64,000 nt of DNA from Fictibacillus solisalsi. GTDB taxonomy: Bacteria; Bacillota; Bacilli; Bacillales; Fictibacillaceae. The notes below the pieces were generated by a model. It had not been told where the DNA came from, ran no database searches, and was given only the letters and a program-made list of their open reading frames with translations. The first letter of the stretch is position 1. Every line of letters begins with the position of its first letter. The translations under genes and the position numbers were made by a program. The DNA lies in contig NZ_FNHW01000001.1 in assembly GCF_900103485.1 (NCBI RefSeq), forward strand, positions 1,771,418-1,835,417. The letters run 5' to 3'. Below are positions 44,032-53,048 of the stretch, in pieces.

Positions 44032-45999
44032 TTATCGAAGACGTTCATAAGCTTGCATGTAATCCACGACCACATCAGCAAACGTGGCGTGAGACCAGGT
44101 CAGCGGTGCTACTGAGAGCGGATCACCGGTAAAAGGATGCAGTTGTTCGGGAAGAACCCCACTCGTAAACGCATGATCAGCCACCCAATCAAGATAGCGA
44201 CGGCATTCCTGCAATTCCGATAAACGCTGTGCCGTATAGATTTTCCACTTTGCCAGCCAAAGGGTGCAGATAATCCATGGATTACCAGGAACTTTCTCCA
44301 CCTCATGGGTCTGCTGAAAATAATAGTCGTTAAAATAACGGGCAACACCGCCGACATCCGTTTTGATATAGAGCTCACGCTCAATCGCTTCCATGGTGGA
44401 ACAGATGCGCGGATCGTCAGGAGAAAACACCCCAAAGGCAAACAGGCCGTAAATGCTGCTTTCGATCGTATAATCTTTTTTGATTTCGCGGGTTTCTTCA
44501 TCAAGGTAGATTCCGCGCAGGAACCGGCCCGCCTCTTCATCATACAGATGCGTTTCAATCCCTTTTTTCACGCGCTCTGCACCCGTTTTATAACGGGCCG
44601 CCCGGTCATCCTCTCCAAATAAAAGAGCAAAATTATGTGCAGCCATCAAACCACCGTAAACACCCGCACATGTAAAGGAAAAAATGCCTCGTCTTTCTTC
44701 CCAAAGATCGTACGAAGGGTTTGGCAAATCCAATGCTGCATCCATGAATCCCAGTAAAAAGCGAGCTCCGGGTCTGACCAGCGACCGGTAAAGAGATTGT
44801 GCAAATTCAATGTCACCAGTCTCTTTATAATGCTCCCAGAATGCCCATAATACAAGAGCTGTTTCATCCTCCTGAATAGGCAGCTGCTCCTTACCGTTCT
44901 TCCCAATAGTTGGATGCCAACTCGAACCAATGGAGCCGTCCGGATTGTATTTATGATGCAGATAGCCTTCCTTTGTAAGGACATCGGAACACCGTCGGTA
45001 GAAGTTTTTCACCATTCCCTGGTAACCTGACTTGGCGATTGCCGCCGCAACCAGCGCACCGTCCCTTGGCCACATATAGCTGTAATGGTCCCTGTTATAC
45101 TGCTGGATATCAGAATCATTTGCAGCCATGATATAGCCATTCTCATTGGTCTGTGTCCGCACAATAAGAAGGCTTCGTTTATAGAGAGAAAGGATTTCAT
45201 CACTCAGGTCGGTTTCCGGTAAGTGAGACTTGTTTGCCCACCTTCGCCAGTAGATCAAAATTTTATCAATAGTTAAAGAAGGGCCGATTTCCTGGACATA
45301 GTCATTCAGGGCAACTACTTCATCACGGTTGCGGCCGATCGTCATCCAATAAAAGGCTTCAACCGTCTGCTCTCCGCCTACGGTATGTTCCACAGCAAAG
45401 GTACTGTCCACAGACCCCTGTGCAATAGGATTAATATGCAGGGATCCGTCCTCCGCATCCTTCCAGGTACCCTCTGCACTTTGAAACCGTTTAATACCGG
45501 TCGTATACTGCGAGATTCCGTTATTGCCAAAAAGGGCATTAAACAAAAAGTAGCGGTTCTTTTTATAGTGAACAATGGATTTTGAATCAGGAGCAAAATA
45601 TGCAGTGTCCCCGACTTCTGTTTCATAAATATTAAGATCTTGGTGAAAAAACAGCCGGATCTTTTTTTCATGAGGTGAGGTATTCGTTACTTTAATTCTT
45701 CGTACAAACATGTTTTCACGCTGATGAACTCCGTCCTCAAAAACGAGGCGGAGGCCCATCTGCTTATTTTCTGCTGTACAGCAGGTCACAAGAGAATCTT
45801 TATGATAATCATTGTGAATCGACCAAGATTCAGAGGAAAGCCAGGAGAATTGGCCGTCTGACCAAATCCCCACTCTGTTGGCATGTCCTTGTACGTGATT
45901 TTGTTGTCCGACATATGGGTAATAGATATCTCTGATCTGAAGATGCTGATCGATGTTAACGAGAATCTTGCCGTTTCCGGCCACAAGCTCCCTTGGCAT
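44032..45999 (-). CDS. Glycoside hydrolase family 15 (glucoamylase-like) protein
   Basis: The 655-residue protein has the N-terminal beta-sandwich of bacterial GH15 enzymes and an (alpha/alpha)6 barrel. Landmarks are YSYMWPRDGALVAAA, the general acid Glu in DLWEERRG, and the general base Glu in LPEQLHPFTGDPLSVAPLTWSH. Such enzymes release glucose or trim alpha-linked glucans; trehalose and dextran cleavage also occur in the family. There is no signal peptide, so it should act inside the cell. It is the last gene of a four-gene operon, 6 bp after the nucleotidyltransferase fusion, with no clear terminator behind it. Confidence 0.93.
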   Translation of the reverse strand: MPRELVAGNGKILVNIDQHLQIRDIYYPYVGQQNHVQGHANRVGIWSDGQFSWLSSESWSIHNDYHKDSLVTCCTAENKQMGLRLVFEDGVHQRENMFVRRIKVTNTSPHEKKIRLFFHQDLNIYETEVGDTAYFAPDSKSIVHYKKNRYFLFNALFGNNGISQYTTGIKRFQSAEGTWKDAEDGSLHINPIAQGSVDSTFAVEHTVGGEQTVEAFYWMTIGRNRDEVVALNDYVQEIGPSLTIDKILIYWRRWANKSHLPETDLSDEILSLYKRSLLIVRTQTNENGYIMAANDSDIQQYNRDHYSYMWPRDGALVAAAIAKSGYQGMVKNFYRRCSDVLTKEGYLHHKYNPDGSIGSSWHPTIGKNGKEQLPIQEDETALVLWAFWEHYKETGDIEFAQSLYRSLVRPGARFLLGFMDAALDLPNPSYDLWEERRGIFSFTCAGVYGGLMAAHNFALLFGEDDRAARYKTGAERVKKGIETHLYDEEAGRFLRGIYLDEETREIKKDYTIESSIYGLFAFGVFSPDDPRICSTMEAIERELYIKTDVGGVARYFNDYYFQQTHEVEKVPGNPWIICTLWLAKWKIYTAQRLSELQECRRYLDWVADHAFTSGVLPEQLHPFTGDPLSVAPLTWSHATFADVVVDYMQAYERLR

Positions 46000-46005
46000 A
46001 TTGGA

Positions 46006-48417
46006 TCAGACCTGCTGATACTGCCGGATTTTGTTGATAAATTCCGCTGCAGCTTCTTTCGCTTGATCCATATCCGATCCCTGGGAATAGACGGTAAAGA
46101 TCGGCTGCTCCACATCCGGCAGTATCAATGTCCATCCTCCCTGCGGATGAAAGACTTTAATCCCGTCAACCAGTTCTACATTGTTATCGCGGATATCTTC
46201 CATTAAGCGTCTCATGACTTTTCCTTTTTTATCCCACGGACAAGGTACATATTCTCTCAGCATATTTACATTCGGAAGTAGATCGACCAGTTCAGACAGC
46301 GAAATCTGCTGGGTCGACATCATTTCCAAAATGTGAATAAGCGCATACTGTGCATCGTATTGGAAGTTCATCACTCCACTGCCCACTTCCATGATCGACC
46401 GCGGATTCGCTTTTGTTCGGATGAGCCTTCCGTTCAGACGACCGGCCAGGCTGTCAAGATCGGATGATCCGTAAATTGGAATCGCCATTTCATTTTGTTT
46501 TCCTTCATAGAAGGTTACCAGAACATATAGGGAAAGCATTGTTTCTTCATCAAGCAGCTTTCCGGATTCTGTAATCAGGCTGAGTGTTTCTCCCGCTTCA
46601 CCAACCAGAATACCGAGATTGGCATTGGTCACCCGCACAAATGATGCCATTTCCTCTGCTCCCGTCTGGGAAGGCACGGTTAAAAATTCGCAGTCCAGTT
46701 TGTTGAAAAGAATCGGAATAAAGCTCAAATATGGCTGGTGGTTATAGTTTACGACAATTCGAAACTTGGAATTTCTGATGCGCTTTGTGTTCACCGTTTG
46801 AAGGAGCGCTTCGATATATTCCTCATTTTTGAAATTGTTGTATGTCCCCTTTCCGATCATGTCAAAGGCTGCACGCCGGTAATCTTCCTGCCAATAAGCG
46901 TTTTCAATCTTTCTCTCAAAGTCAGGGTGGATAGGAAGTCCTTTGTGGTCATAGAACTCAATAAACACCTGCTTCTCTCCGCCTCTGTTCGAGAACCGGA
47001 TGTACACACCGCCCTGGAGGTTCTCTTCTTCTATCGCAAACCGAACAACAGGTGCCACAGTTGGGCTTGTGTCGCATGTATTGATTCCGGAAGACAAAAG
47101 TCCCTGAATGAAGGCCCCTTTGATCAGCTCTGAAAAAGAATGGGAATCGCTTGCAATGGCAATGTGGCATCCGTGTGGAAGCACTGCTCCATAGGCTGAT
47201 GCAAGTCTTGCGATATAATCCGGTGTAATTTCCACGTTGGCAATACCGGAAACCCCGCGTCCGCCGAACAGCGATTTGGTAGCTTTGCGTCCCCAGATCA
47301 ATGAGGTATGAACCAGCGCTTCATCATAAATTTCTTTTTCCGGCCAGATTTTCACTTCCGGTTTTAAGGTGGAGCGTTTTCCGATTTTGCAGTGGTTACC
47401 CACAACAGCATGCTCATAAATGGTGGCTCCCTGTTCGACCATGATACCGTTGGCAAGTGTGGCACCTCTGAGCTCACACTCTGAACCCACATACACATCA
47501 TGCCAGAGGATGCTCTTTTTTAAGGATGCCTGGGAGGAGATCACGTTGTTTCGGCCAATAACGGAGTAGCTTTTCACATCTGCACCTGATCGGATAACCG
47601 CACCGTCTGCTATATGAACCGGGCGTTCCAGCTTTGCCCCTTCTTCAATGACCACATTGTTTCCAACCCAGATTCCTTTATCGATTTCGTGGCCCGAAAA
47701 TGGCAGATTAACCAGTCCGTCGAGCATGTCGCGGTGTGACTGGCGGTATTGCTGCAAGCTGCCGATATCGGACCAGTACCCTTCCGCAGGGAACCCGTAC
47801 AGCGGGCGTCCTTCTTTCATGAGAAGAGGGAACAGGTCTTTACTGAAATCGGTTTGTACGTCCTTCTCCATATAGTTGAAAATCTCCGGTTCAAGTACAT
47901 AAATTCCGGTGTTGACTGTATCACTGAAGACCTCGCTCCAGCTTGGTTTTTCAAGGAAACGGATGATTTCTCCATCCTGATTGGTCATAATAACGCCGTA
48001 TTCCAGCGGAGACTCCACCTGTTTCATAAAAATGGTCACAAGTGAATCCTTTTCAGCATGATAATTAATGCCTTTTGACAGATCAAAGTCAGTTAATGCA
48101 TCACCGCTGATCACAATAAAGCGCTCGTCCAAAAACTCTTCGGCATTCTTGATACTGCCCGCTGTTCCAAGTGGAGTGGTTTCCTCGAAATAATGGAGAT
48201 TCACTCCGAAATCACTGCCATCACCAAAATAATTTTTGATCGCTTCAGGCATATAGTGAAGTGTGACAGCAATATCAGTAATGCCGTATTTTTTAAGCAA
48301 TTCTATACTGTACTCCATAACAGGCTTATGAAGCAGCGGCACCATTGGTTTAGGTAAATTGCAAGTTAACGGACGAAGACGGGTTCCTTTTCCCCCAGCC
48401 ATTATTACACCTTTCAT
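46006..48417 (-). CDS. Nucleotidyltransferase fused to a degenerate phosphohexomutase-like domain
   Basis: Residues 1 to about 235 form a sugar-nucleotide pyrophosphorylase (MAGGKGTRLRPLT, LPKPMVPL, GTAGSIKNA, SGDALTDFD). Residues about 245-370 form a left-handed beta-helix of hexapeptide repeats. Residues about 375-803 resemble phosphoglucomutase/phosphomannomutase. In that part the phosphoserine loop (usually TASHNP) reads IRFSNRGGEK and the metal loop (usually DGDGDR) reads VGEAGE, so mutase activity is doubtful. The substrate may be glucose 1-phosphate or mannose 1-phosphate. It lies 14 bp after the GH57/GT4 gene. Confidence 0.92.
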   Translation of the reverse strand: MKGVIMAGGKGTRLRPLTCNLPKPMVPLLHKPVMEYSIELLKKYGITDIAVTLHYMPEAIKNYFGDGSDFGVNLHYFEETTPLGTAGSIKNAEEFLDERFIVISGDALTDFDLSKGINYHAEKDSLVTIFMKQVESPLEYGVIMTNQDGEIIRFLEKPSWSEVFSDTVNTGIYVLEPEIFNYMEKDVQTDFSKDLFPLLMKEGRPLYGFPAEGYWSDIGSLQQYRQSHRDMLDGLVNLPFSGHEIDKGIWVGNNVVIEEGAKLERPVHIADGAVIRSGADVKSYSVIGRNNVISSQASLKKSILWHDVYVGSECELRGATLANGIMVEQGATIYEHAVVGNHCKIGKRSTLKPEVKIWPEKEIYDEALVHTSLIWGRKATKSLFGGRGVSGIANVEITPDYIARLASAYGAVLPHGCHIAIASDSHSFSELIKGAFIQGLLSSGINTCDTSPTVAPVVRFAIEEENLQGGVYIRFSNRGGEKQVFIEFYDHKGLPIHPDFERKIENAYWQEDYRRAAFDMIGKGTYNNFKNEEYIEALLQTVNTKRIRNSKFRIVVNYNHQPYLSFIPILFNKLDCEFLTVPSQTGAEEMASFVRVTNANLGILVGEAGETLSLITESGKLLDEETMLSLYVLVTFYEGKQNEMAIPIYGSSDLDSLAGRLNGRLIRTKANPRSIMEVGSGVMNFQYDAQYALIHILEMMSTQQISLSELVDLLPNVNMLREYVPCPWDKKGKVMRRLMEDIRDNNVELVDGIKVFHPQGGWTLILPDVEQPIFTVYSQGSDMDQAKEAAAEFINKIRQYQQV

Positions 48418-48431
48418 TTATACACAGCCCC

Positions 48432-51209
48432 TTATACCGGATTTTTTTGTAAACATTGTTCATACAATGCGCTAGTTTGTTGAGCAATTTTATTCCAGTT
48501 AAAAACAGTTTCCGCTTCTCTTTTGCCGTTGCTGGCGAGAGTGCGCCTCAGATGTTCATTTTGAGCAAGCGTGAGGACTGCCCATGCTAGGCTTTCTGCA
48601 TTACCCGGATAAATTTTCAATCCGGTTTCTTCATGACGGACAATGTCTTTCAAGCCGCCAGTGTCTGAAACAACGGTTGCTTTTCCTGCAGCCATTCCCT
48701 CCAGTGCCACAATGCCAAAAGGTTCATACAAACTTGGAAACAACGCGATATCACATTCAGACAGCAGCCGGTTACGGTCGTCATCTGAGACAAAACCGCT
48801 GAAGGTGACAGTGCCTTCGAGTCCTTCCTGATGGACCCGGCTGCGATATTCATCGAGCATCGGTCCTTTTCCGGCAATGATAAATTTGATATTGTGATTT
48901 TGCTGCCGGATTAATTGAGCCGCATCAATAATGGTTTGAAATCCTTTTTCTTTTACGACACGGCCGACAGAAAACACAAGCACTTCATGCGATTCCTTAA
49001 ACCGGTAGCCATCGGTCACTTCTTCCGTTTGTATTAATTCAGGATCGACCCCGTTTGGAAGGACCGTGATCTTATCCTCCGGAACACTGAATACGGTCGC
49101 CACTTCATCTTTCATGTATGGGCTGCAAACAATCACTTCGCTCGCTTCATAACAAAGCTCCCATTCCTTCTGATTGATTTCGTATTGAAGCGCATTATGA
49201 ATGCCATTGTTTCGTCCATGTTCCGTTGCATGGATGGTGGCAATCAACGGAATGTTCAGTTCATGCTTCAGACCCTTGGCCGCTACACAGACGAGCCAGT
49301 CGTGCGCATGAATGCAGTCGAAGTTAATTTTCTTCGCCAATTCCCTTCCCTGGTCCGCTATAGCCAGATTCAAACTTCCTGTCCAATGGAAAAATTGATC
49401 CGTTTGTGGCTGATTGGATTGTACACGGTACACATGAATTCCCTGATTCACTTCGTAGGATGGATATCCATCCACATGACACGTGATAACGTGTACCTCC
49501 TGACCCTGTTTTACAAGCGTTTTGGCGAGATCGAATACGTGCCGGGCCAGTCCGCCGACAACCATTGGCGGGAACTCCCATGAAAGCATTAAAATTTTTA
49601 ATTTGTTTGTTTCAGAAATAGAGCTGTGATGGTGTTGGATATATTGGTCATGAGGAGTTTCAAAATAGCTGGTATCAATATCGTTTAAAAACGGAAAGTC
49701 CTGTTCAAAAGCTTCTATGGCTGCTGTGTCTTGAGGTGATTGATTTAACATTTCTCTAATGATATGGAAGCGTTCAATATGTGTGTTGAAACGCTCATTC
49801 GCATATTGTGCGGCCGTCTCATTGTCGACAATAAATGCCCAGTCTGAACTTGCGGCAAGCATCCATTCCCGGATCATCTGCTTGATGTAGCGTTTGGTAA
49901 CCGGCGTAAGCGGCGAATGGGTGGCGGCAGCTGTAATGATTTCTCTTTCGCATTTATGCAAATGGCGGTACATCCAGGCATTTTTTTCGTTCAACCAGAC
50001 CTCTCCGTATTCATTCCTGCCCCATGTTGAAAACGAGGCATGTACCGTTTGCAAGTCTTGATAATGACGGTTGATGAATGAATTCGGTGTTATCCATTCC
50101 ACCCTTCCCTTGCAGGCTTCCTGGACAGCGGAAATCCAGTCTGTTCCCTCATACCACCAGTGACCGAATAACTCTGCGTCAAAAGGTGCAGTAATCAAAT
50201 GCGGAGGAAAGCATTCCTCTTCTTTTTCGCCGAGCGTATGTTCCAGTGTTTGAACAAAATGCTCTGCATGCTTCTGTACTTTTCCTTCCGCCCATTCGCG
50301 AATATAAATTTGTTTTTGTTCAACAGGCCCGGTGATCCTGTGATACTTCAAACCTGTGTCAATCCTGATTCCTTCGGGGTGAATGTGAGGAAGGATGTAA
50401 TCAAGATCCCTGTTATAAGCAATGTCGCGGTAAAACTCCCGATAGTCGGGGTCTCCAGGGTATCCGTCGACTGAACTCCAGACTTTTCCTGATATTTCGC
50501 GGTTTCTTGGAAAGAGCGCGATTCCGTGCGGTGAGAATACGGGGGATCCAATACCTCTTGTCGCTCTTGGACTGCTGTTCAGGAGAGTTTGTTCATCTAC
50601 AAACGTATATCTTATGCCTTTTTGATGGAGCAGCTTATCAATGCCAGGAGTATATGCACATTCAGGCAGCCAAAAGCCCTTTGGCATTTCACCGAAGTAT
50701 TTCTTAAAGGTTTTGATCCCCATATCCACCTGGGCCTCCAGCGCTTCCTGGGTTTGAATATAAGGCAAAAAGGCATGAGTTGCTGCTGTTGTAAAGCATT
50801 CAACCGCCCCACGCTGGTGATGATACTTAAATCCAGCGAGCAAATTCTGATTCCATTTGAAGAATGTCTCGCGGATGTTTTCATATCGGCCGCTGTAAAA
50901 CCGAATCACTTCGGTTTCTTCTTGATCAAGGGATCGAAGCTTTTCTTTTTTGATTAAATGATCGATGCTGTCCAGATACTCCAGATATCTTCGTTGAAGC
51001 ACAGGGTCTGACAGCATCTCCATTACTGGGGGAGAAAAGGAAATACTCCACGTAAAACCTTCAGGCTGGCGGTCAAGCGCCCAAAGCAACGGAATGTAGG
51101 TTTCTGTCATTGCTTCAAATACCCACCGCTCTTCCAGGCGATTGGCTTCCTTGTGCTTAACATATGGAAGATGGGCATGCAGTATAAATGTGAAATATCC
51201 ACTTTTCAT
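48432..51209 (-). CDS. GH57 branching enzyme-GT4 glycosyltransferase fusion
   Basis: This 925-residue protein joins two enzymes. Residues 1 to about 525 are a GH57 alpha-glucan branching enzyme with its C-terminal helical domain: HAHLPYV, the nucleophile Glu in GFWLPECAYTPG, and the acid Asp in APFDAELFGHWWYEG. After a linker at about 525-545, residues about 545-925 are a GT-B glycosyltransferase of family 4: SWEFPPMVVGGLARHV, HAHDWLV, FSVGRVVKEKG, and LYEPFGIVALEGMAAG. The pair implies one protein that extends and branches an alpha-glucan. It follows the DUF4912 gene by 13 bp. Confidence 0.94.
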   Translation of the reverse strand: MKSGYFTFILHAHLPYVKHKEANRLEERWVFEAMTETYIPLLWALDRQPEGFTWSISFSPPVMEMLSDPVLQRRYLEYLDSIDHLIKKEKLRSLDQEETEVIRFYSGRYENIRETFFKWNQNLLAGFKYHHQRGAVECFTTAATHAFLPYIQTQEALEAQVDMGIKTFKKYFGEMPKGFWLPECAYTPGIDKLLHQKGIRYTFVDEQTLLNSSPRATRGIGSPVFSPHGIALFPRNREISGKVWSSVDGYPGDPDYREFYRDIAYNRDLDYILPHIHPEGIRIDTGLKYHRITGPVEQKQIYIREWAEGKVQKHAEHFVQTLEHTLGEKEEECFPPHLITAPFDAELFGHWWYEGTDWISAVQEACKGRVEWITPNSFINRHYQDLQTVHASFSTWGRNEYGEVWLNEKNAWMYRHLHKCEREIITAAATHSPLTPVTKRYIKQMIREWMLAASSDWAFIVDNETAAQYANERFNTHIERFHIIREMLNQSPQDTAAIEAFEQDFPFLNDIDTSYFETPHDQYIQHHHSSISETNKLKILMLSWEFPPMVVGGLARHVFDLAKTLVKQGQEVHVITCHVDGYPSYEVNQGIHVYRVQSNQPQTDQFFHWTGSLNLAIADQGRELAKKINFDCIHAHDWLVCVAAKGLKHELNIPLIATIHATEHGRNNGIHNALQYEINQKEWELCYEASEVIVCSPYMKDEVATVFSVPEDKITVLPNGVDPELIQTEEVTDGYRFKESHEVLVFSVGRVVKEKGFQTIIDAAQLIRQQNHNIKFIIAGKGPMLDEYRSRVHQEGLEGTVTFSGFVSDDDRNRLLSECDIALFPSLYEPFGIVALEGMAAGKATVVSDTGGLKDIVRHEETGLKIYPGNAESLAWAVLTLAQNEHLRRTLASNGKREAETVFNWNKIAQQTSALYEQCLQKNPV

Positions 51210-51222
51210 CGGTTAAAAGCTC

Positions 51223-51909
51223 CTATCTGATTTTTTGATAGTATGAATAGCTGCTGAAATTCTCCATCCACTCCGGTTCATATGCATTACCGTTTTTCCA
51301 ATTCAGCACGTTTTGTGTTCGATGGTCGTTCGCAACGTCTCGCGGGGTTTCAATAGGGTTTGATCTCAATACAGTAAAGAAGCTTCCATCGAACGTTTTG
51401 GTGCCAATGTCGACCACATACGTACGGTCTGGCTCCAAATGCTGCAAAAACCAATTGTTAGTCATTTCCGGAAGGTCAATTTCAAAGCTTCGATGAGAGT
51501 TATGTCCTTGGAAGATGATATCTGTAACATCGTAGATTTTCATCTTTTTGGGAAGGTTGTTCCAGCTGGTCCGGAAATGATGTTCTACCATTTGTCGCTT
51601 CATGGCTGAAATGCTCCAATAGACAAAAATACTCGTTGGAGACTGCACCATCGCAAATAGAGTATCTTCGTCAAATTCATACGGCATTACCCAATGAATC
51701 TTGGGCGGATCTACAATCATTTCACTCGGTTCAGCCGGTTTTTCCTGAACATTGCCTTCCTTTTTGCTGTTTGGCTCCGATGCTTTACCAGCTTCCTGAC
51801 GGTATTTGTTCCACCGGTATTGGACTTTGCCGATCGAGAGGTTCATCCTATCGGCAATCTGCTGAAGAGTCAGCCCTTTTTCCTTCATTTTGACAATTTC
51901 ATTAATCAT
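51223..51909 (-). CDS. HTH and DUF4912 domain protein, first gene of the glucan operon
   Basis: The N-terminus, MINEIVKMKEKGLTLQQIADRMNLSIGKVQYRWNKYR, is a helix-turn-helix; after a Glu/Pro/Lys linker the C-terminal 150 residues are a DUF4912 domain (TSIFVYWSISAMKR, SFEIDLPEMTNNWFLQHLEPDRTYVVDIG), which has an immunoglobulin or carbohydrate-binding-like appearance. The ATG with GGGGTG upstream gives 228 residues; earlier codons are not needed. It may sense glucan or sugar and regulate the operon, which is inference. Confidence 0.88.
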   Translation of the reverse strand: MINEIVKMKEKGLTLQQIADRMNLSIGKVQYRWNKYRQEAGKASEPNSKKEGNVQEKPAEPSEMIVDPPKIHWVMPYEFDEDTLFAMVQSPTSIFVYWSISAMKRQMVEHHFRTSWNNLPKKMKIYDVTDIIFQGHNSHRSFEIDLPEMTNNWFLQHLEPDRTYVVDIGTKTFDGSFFTVLRSNPIETPRDVANDHRTQNVLNWKNGNAYEPEWMENFSSYSYYQKIR

Positions 51910-51992
51910 TTTCTTCACCCCGGTTTTTTGTCTCCAATCGCCTGCCACTTCTACCAAAATACTTTTAAAAGCCTACCGAATTATTTGAAAAC

Positions 51993-52021
51993 ATCGTATC
52001 ATTATGCATTTATTTTCACAA
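51993..52021 (-). promoter_or_regulatory. Candidate sigma-A promoter of the glucan operon
   Basis: TTGTGA and TACGAT are 17 bases apart on the minus strand, about 85 bases before the first start codon. The remaining gap up to 52302 holds an exact Spo0A-type heptamer TTCGACA at 52112-52118 and a 12/14 match to the cre consensus (TGTAACCGCTTGAA, 52089-52102). I see nothing else in this 390-bp intergenic region. Confidence 0.4.
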
Positions 52022-52302
52022 TATACAGAATTTGTAGAATTTTGTTGGTTGCTTGTCCTGTCTAAGAAAATCAATAATGTAAATTTTTTGTAACCGCTTG
52101 AATTCACTTCATTCGACAAAATCAAGGGATAAATTGGCATAATTCTACAAGAGACGTGTCACCAGCTTCTTCATACTGGAAATAACGCAGAAATCCTCGT
52201 CGAAATACCGCAAAAAGTTTAACGATTTGGCGAAATATCTACATTTCAAAGGAATACTATGGTATAAAAAATAAGGGGCAGGTTAAATATGAGGAGGTTT
52301 AT

Positions 52303-52500
52303 ATGAATATCATTATTTTTTCCTTGTTGGCTTTAGGACTGATTCTTCTTGCCATCTCTTATCGAAAAGATAAAGGAAACAATCTGGAAGTACAGCTAGA
52401 GAATTTTTCAATACAAATTTTAAAAGAAATGTACCAGCTAAAAAAGAAGCTAAAGGTCATTGAAGATGCAATGCCAACGCAAAATAAATCTAAATACTAA
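52303..52500 (+). CDS. Small membrane-anchored coiled-coil protein, 65 residues
   Basis: One membrane helix (IIIFSLLALGLILLAIS) is followed by a predicted coiled coil with LENFSIQILKEMYQLKKKLKVIEDAM. GAGGAGG lies 5 bases before the ATG, giving good support. I do not recognise a family. It lies 18 bp upstream of the next gene and probably forms an operon with it. Confidence 0.75.
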   Translation: MNIIIFSLLALGLILLAISYRKDKGNNLEVQLENFSIQILKEMYQLKKKLKVIEDAMPTQNKSKY

Positions 52501-52518
52501 AATACTGGGGATTTGAGA

Positions 52519-52995
52519 ATGACAAATACAACACTACGAGGTTTCGCTGCGGGAATGATTATATCTTCCGGATTGATCGCAGGCGTATATTATTCACAAA
52601 CGCCACCCGAAAAGGAAGTAAAGGCCGAATTAAACGACAGCACAGTCAATACATATTTACATTCAAAGAACATGACAGCCATTACGACCGAAGAATTGCA
52701 GCGTCTGAAAGAAAACCGGGTGGCTGCGGCCGCTGAACCGCAAGGGCAGGAGAAGCCTGATGAAGGAAAACAAGAGAAAGAGAAACCAAAGGTTTATCAA
52801 GCGACCCTTCATGTGACAAGAGGTATGAGCACTGGAGAGGTTTGTAACTTTCTCGAAAATGAGAACATTATTAAAGACAGCAAGTCTTTCCTGAAATACT
52901 TGCGCAAAAACAAACTTGAAGGCCAAGTCCGATTTGGTACATTTAAGGTCAACAGCAGCATGGACTTTAAAAAACTCGCCGATGCCATCACATAA
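52519..52995 (+). CDS. MltG-related membrane-anchored protein (YqzC-like position)
   Basis: The 158-residue protein has an N-terminal anchor (GFAAGMIISSGLIAGVYY), a charged Lys/Glu/Gln/Pro linker at about residues 70-95, and a C-terminal domain (HVTRGMSTGEVCNFLENENIIKDSKSFLKYLRKN and GQVRFGTFKVNSSM) that resembles the LysM-like half of MltG. The catalytic transglycosylase part of MltG is absent. The position next to pst matches yqzC of B. subtilis. It may bind peptidoglycan. Confidence 0.78.
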   Translation: MTNTTLRGFAAGMIISSGLIAGVYYSQTPPEKEVKAELNDSTVNTYLHSKNMTAITTEELQRLKENRVAAAAEPQGQEKPDEGKQEKEKPKVYQATLHVTRGMSTGEVCNFLENENIIKDSKSFLKYLRKNKLEGQVRFGTFKVNSSMDFKKLADAIT

Positions 52996-53010
52996 CCTTT
53001 AAAATATTAA

Positions 53011-53045
53011 GAAGGGAGCCTGCAGCGTACAGGCTCCCTTCTTTG
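53011..53045. terminator. Bidirectional terminator between the MltG-like gene and phoU
   Basis: A strong 12-bp stem (GAAGGGAGCCTG/CAGGCTCCCTTC) lies between two convergent genes; both flanks have short T-rich tails. Confidence 0.88.
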
Positions 53046-53048
53046 CGT

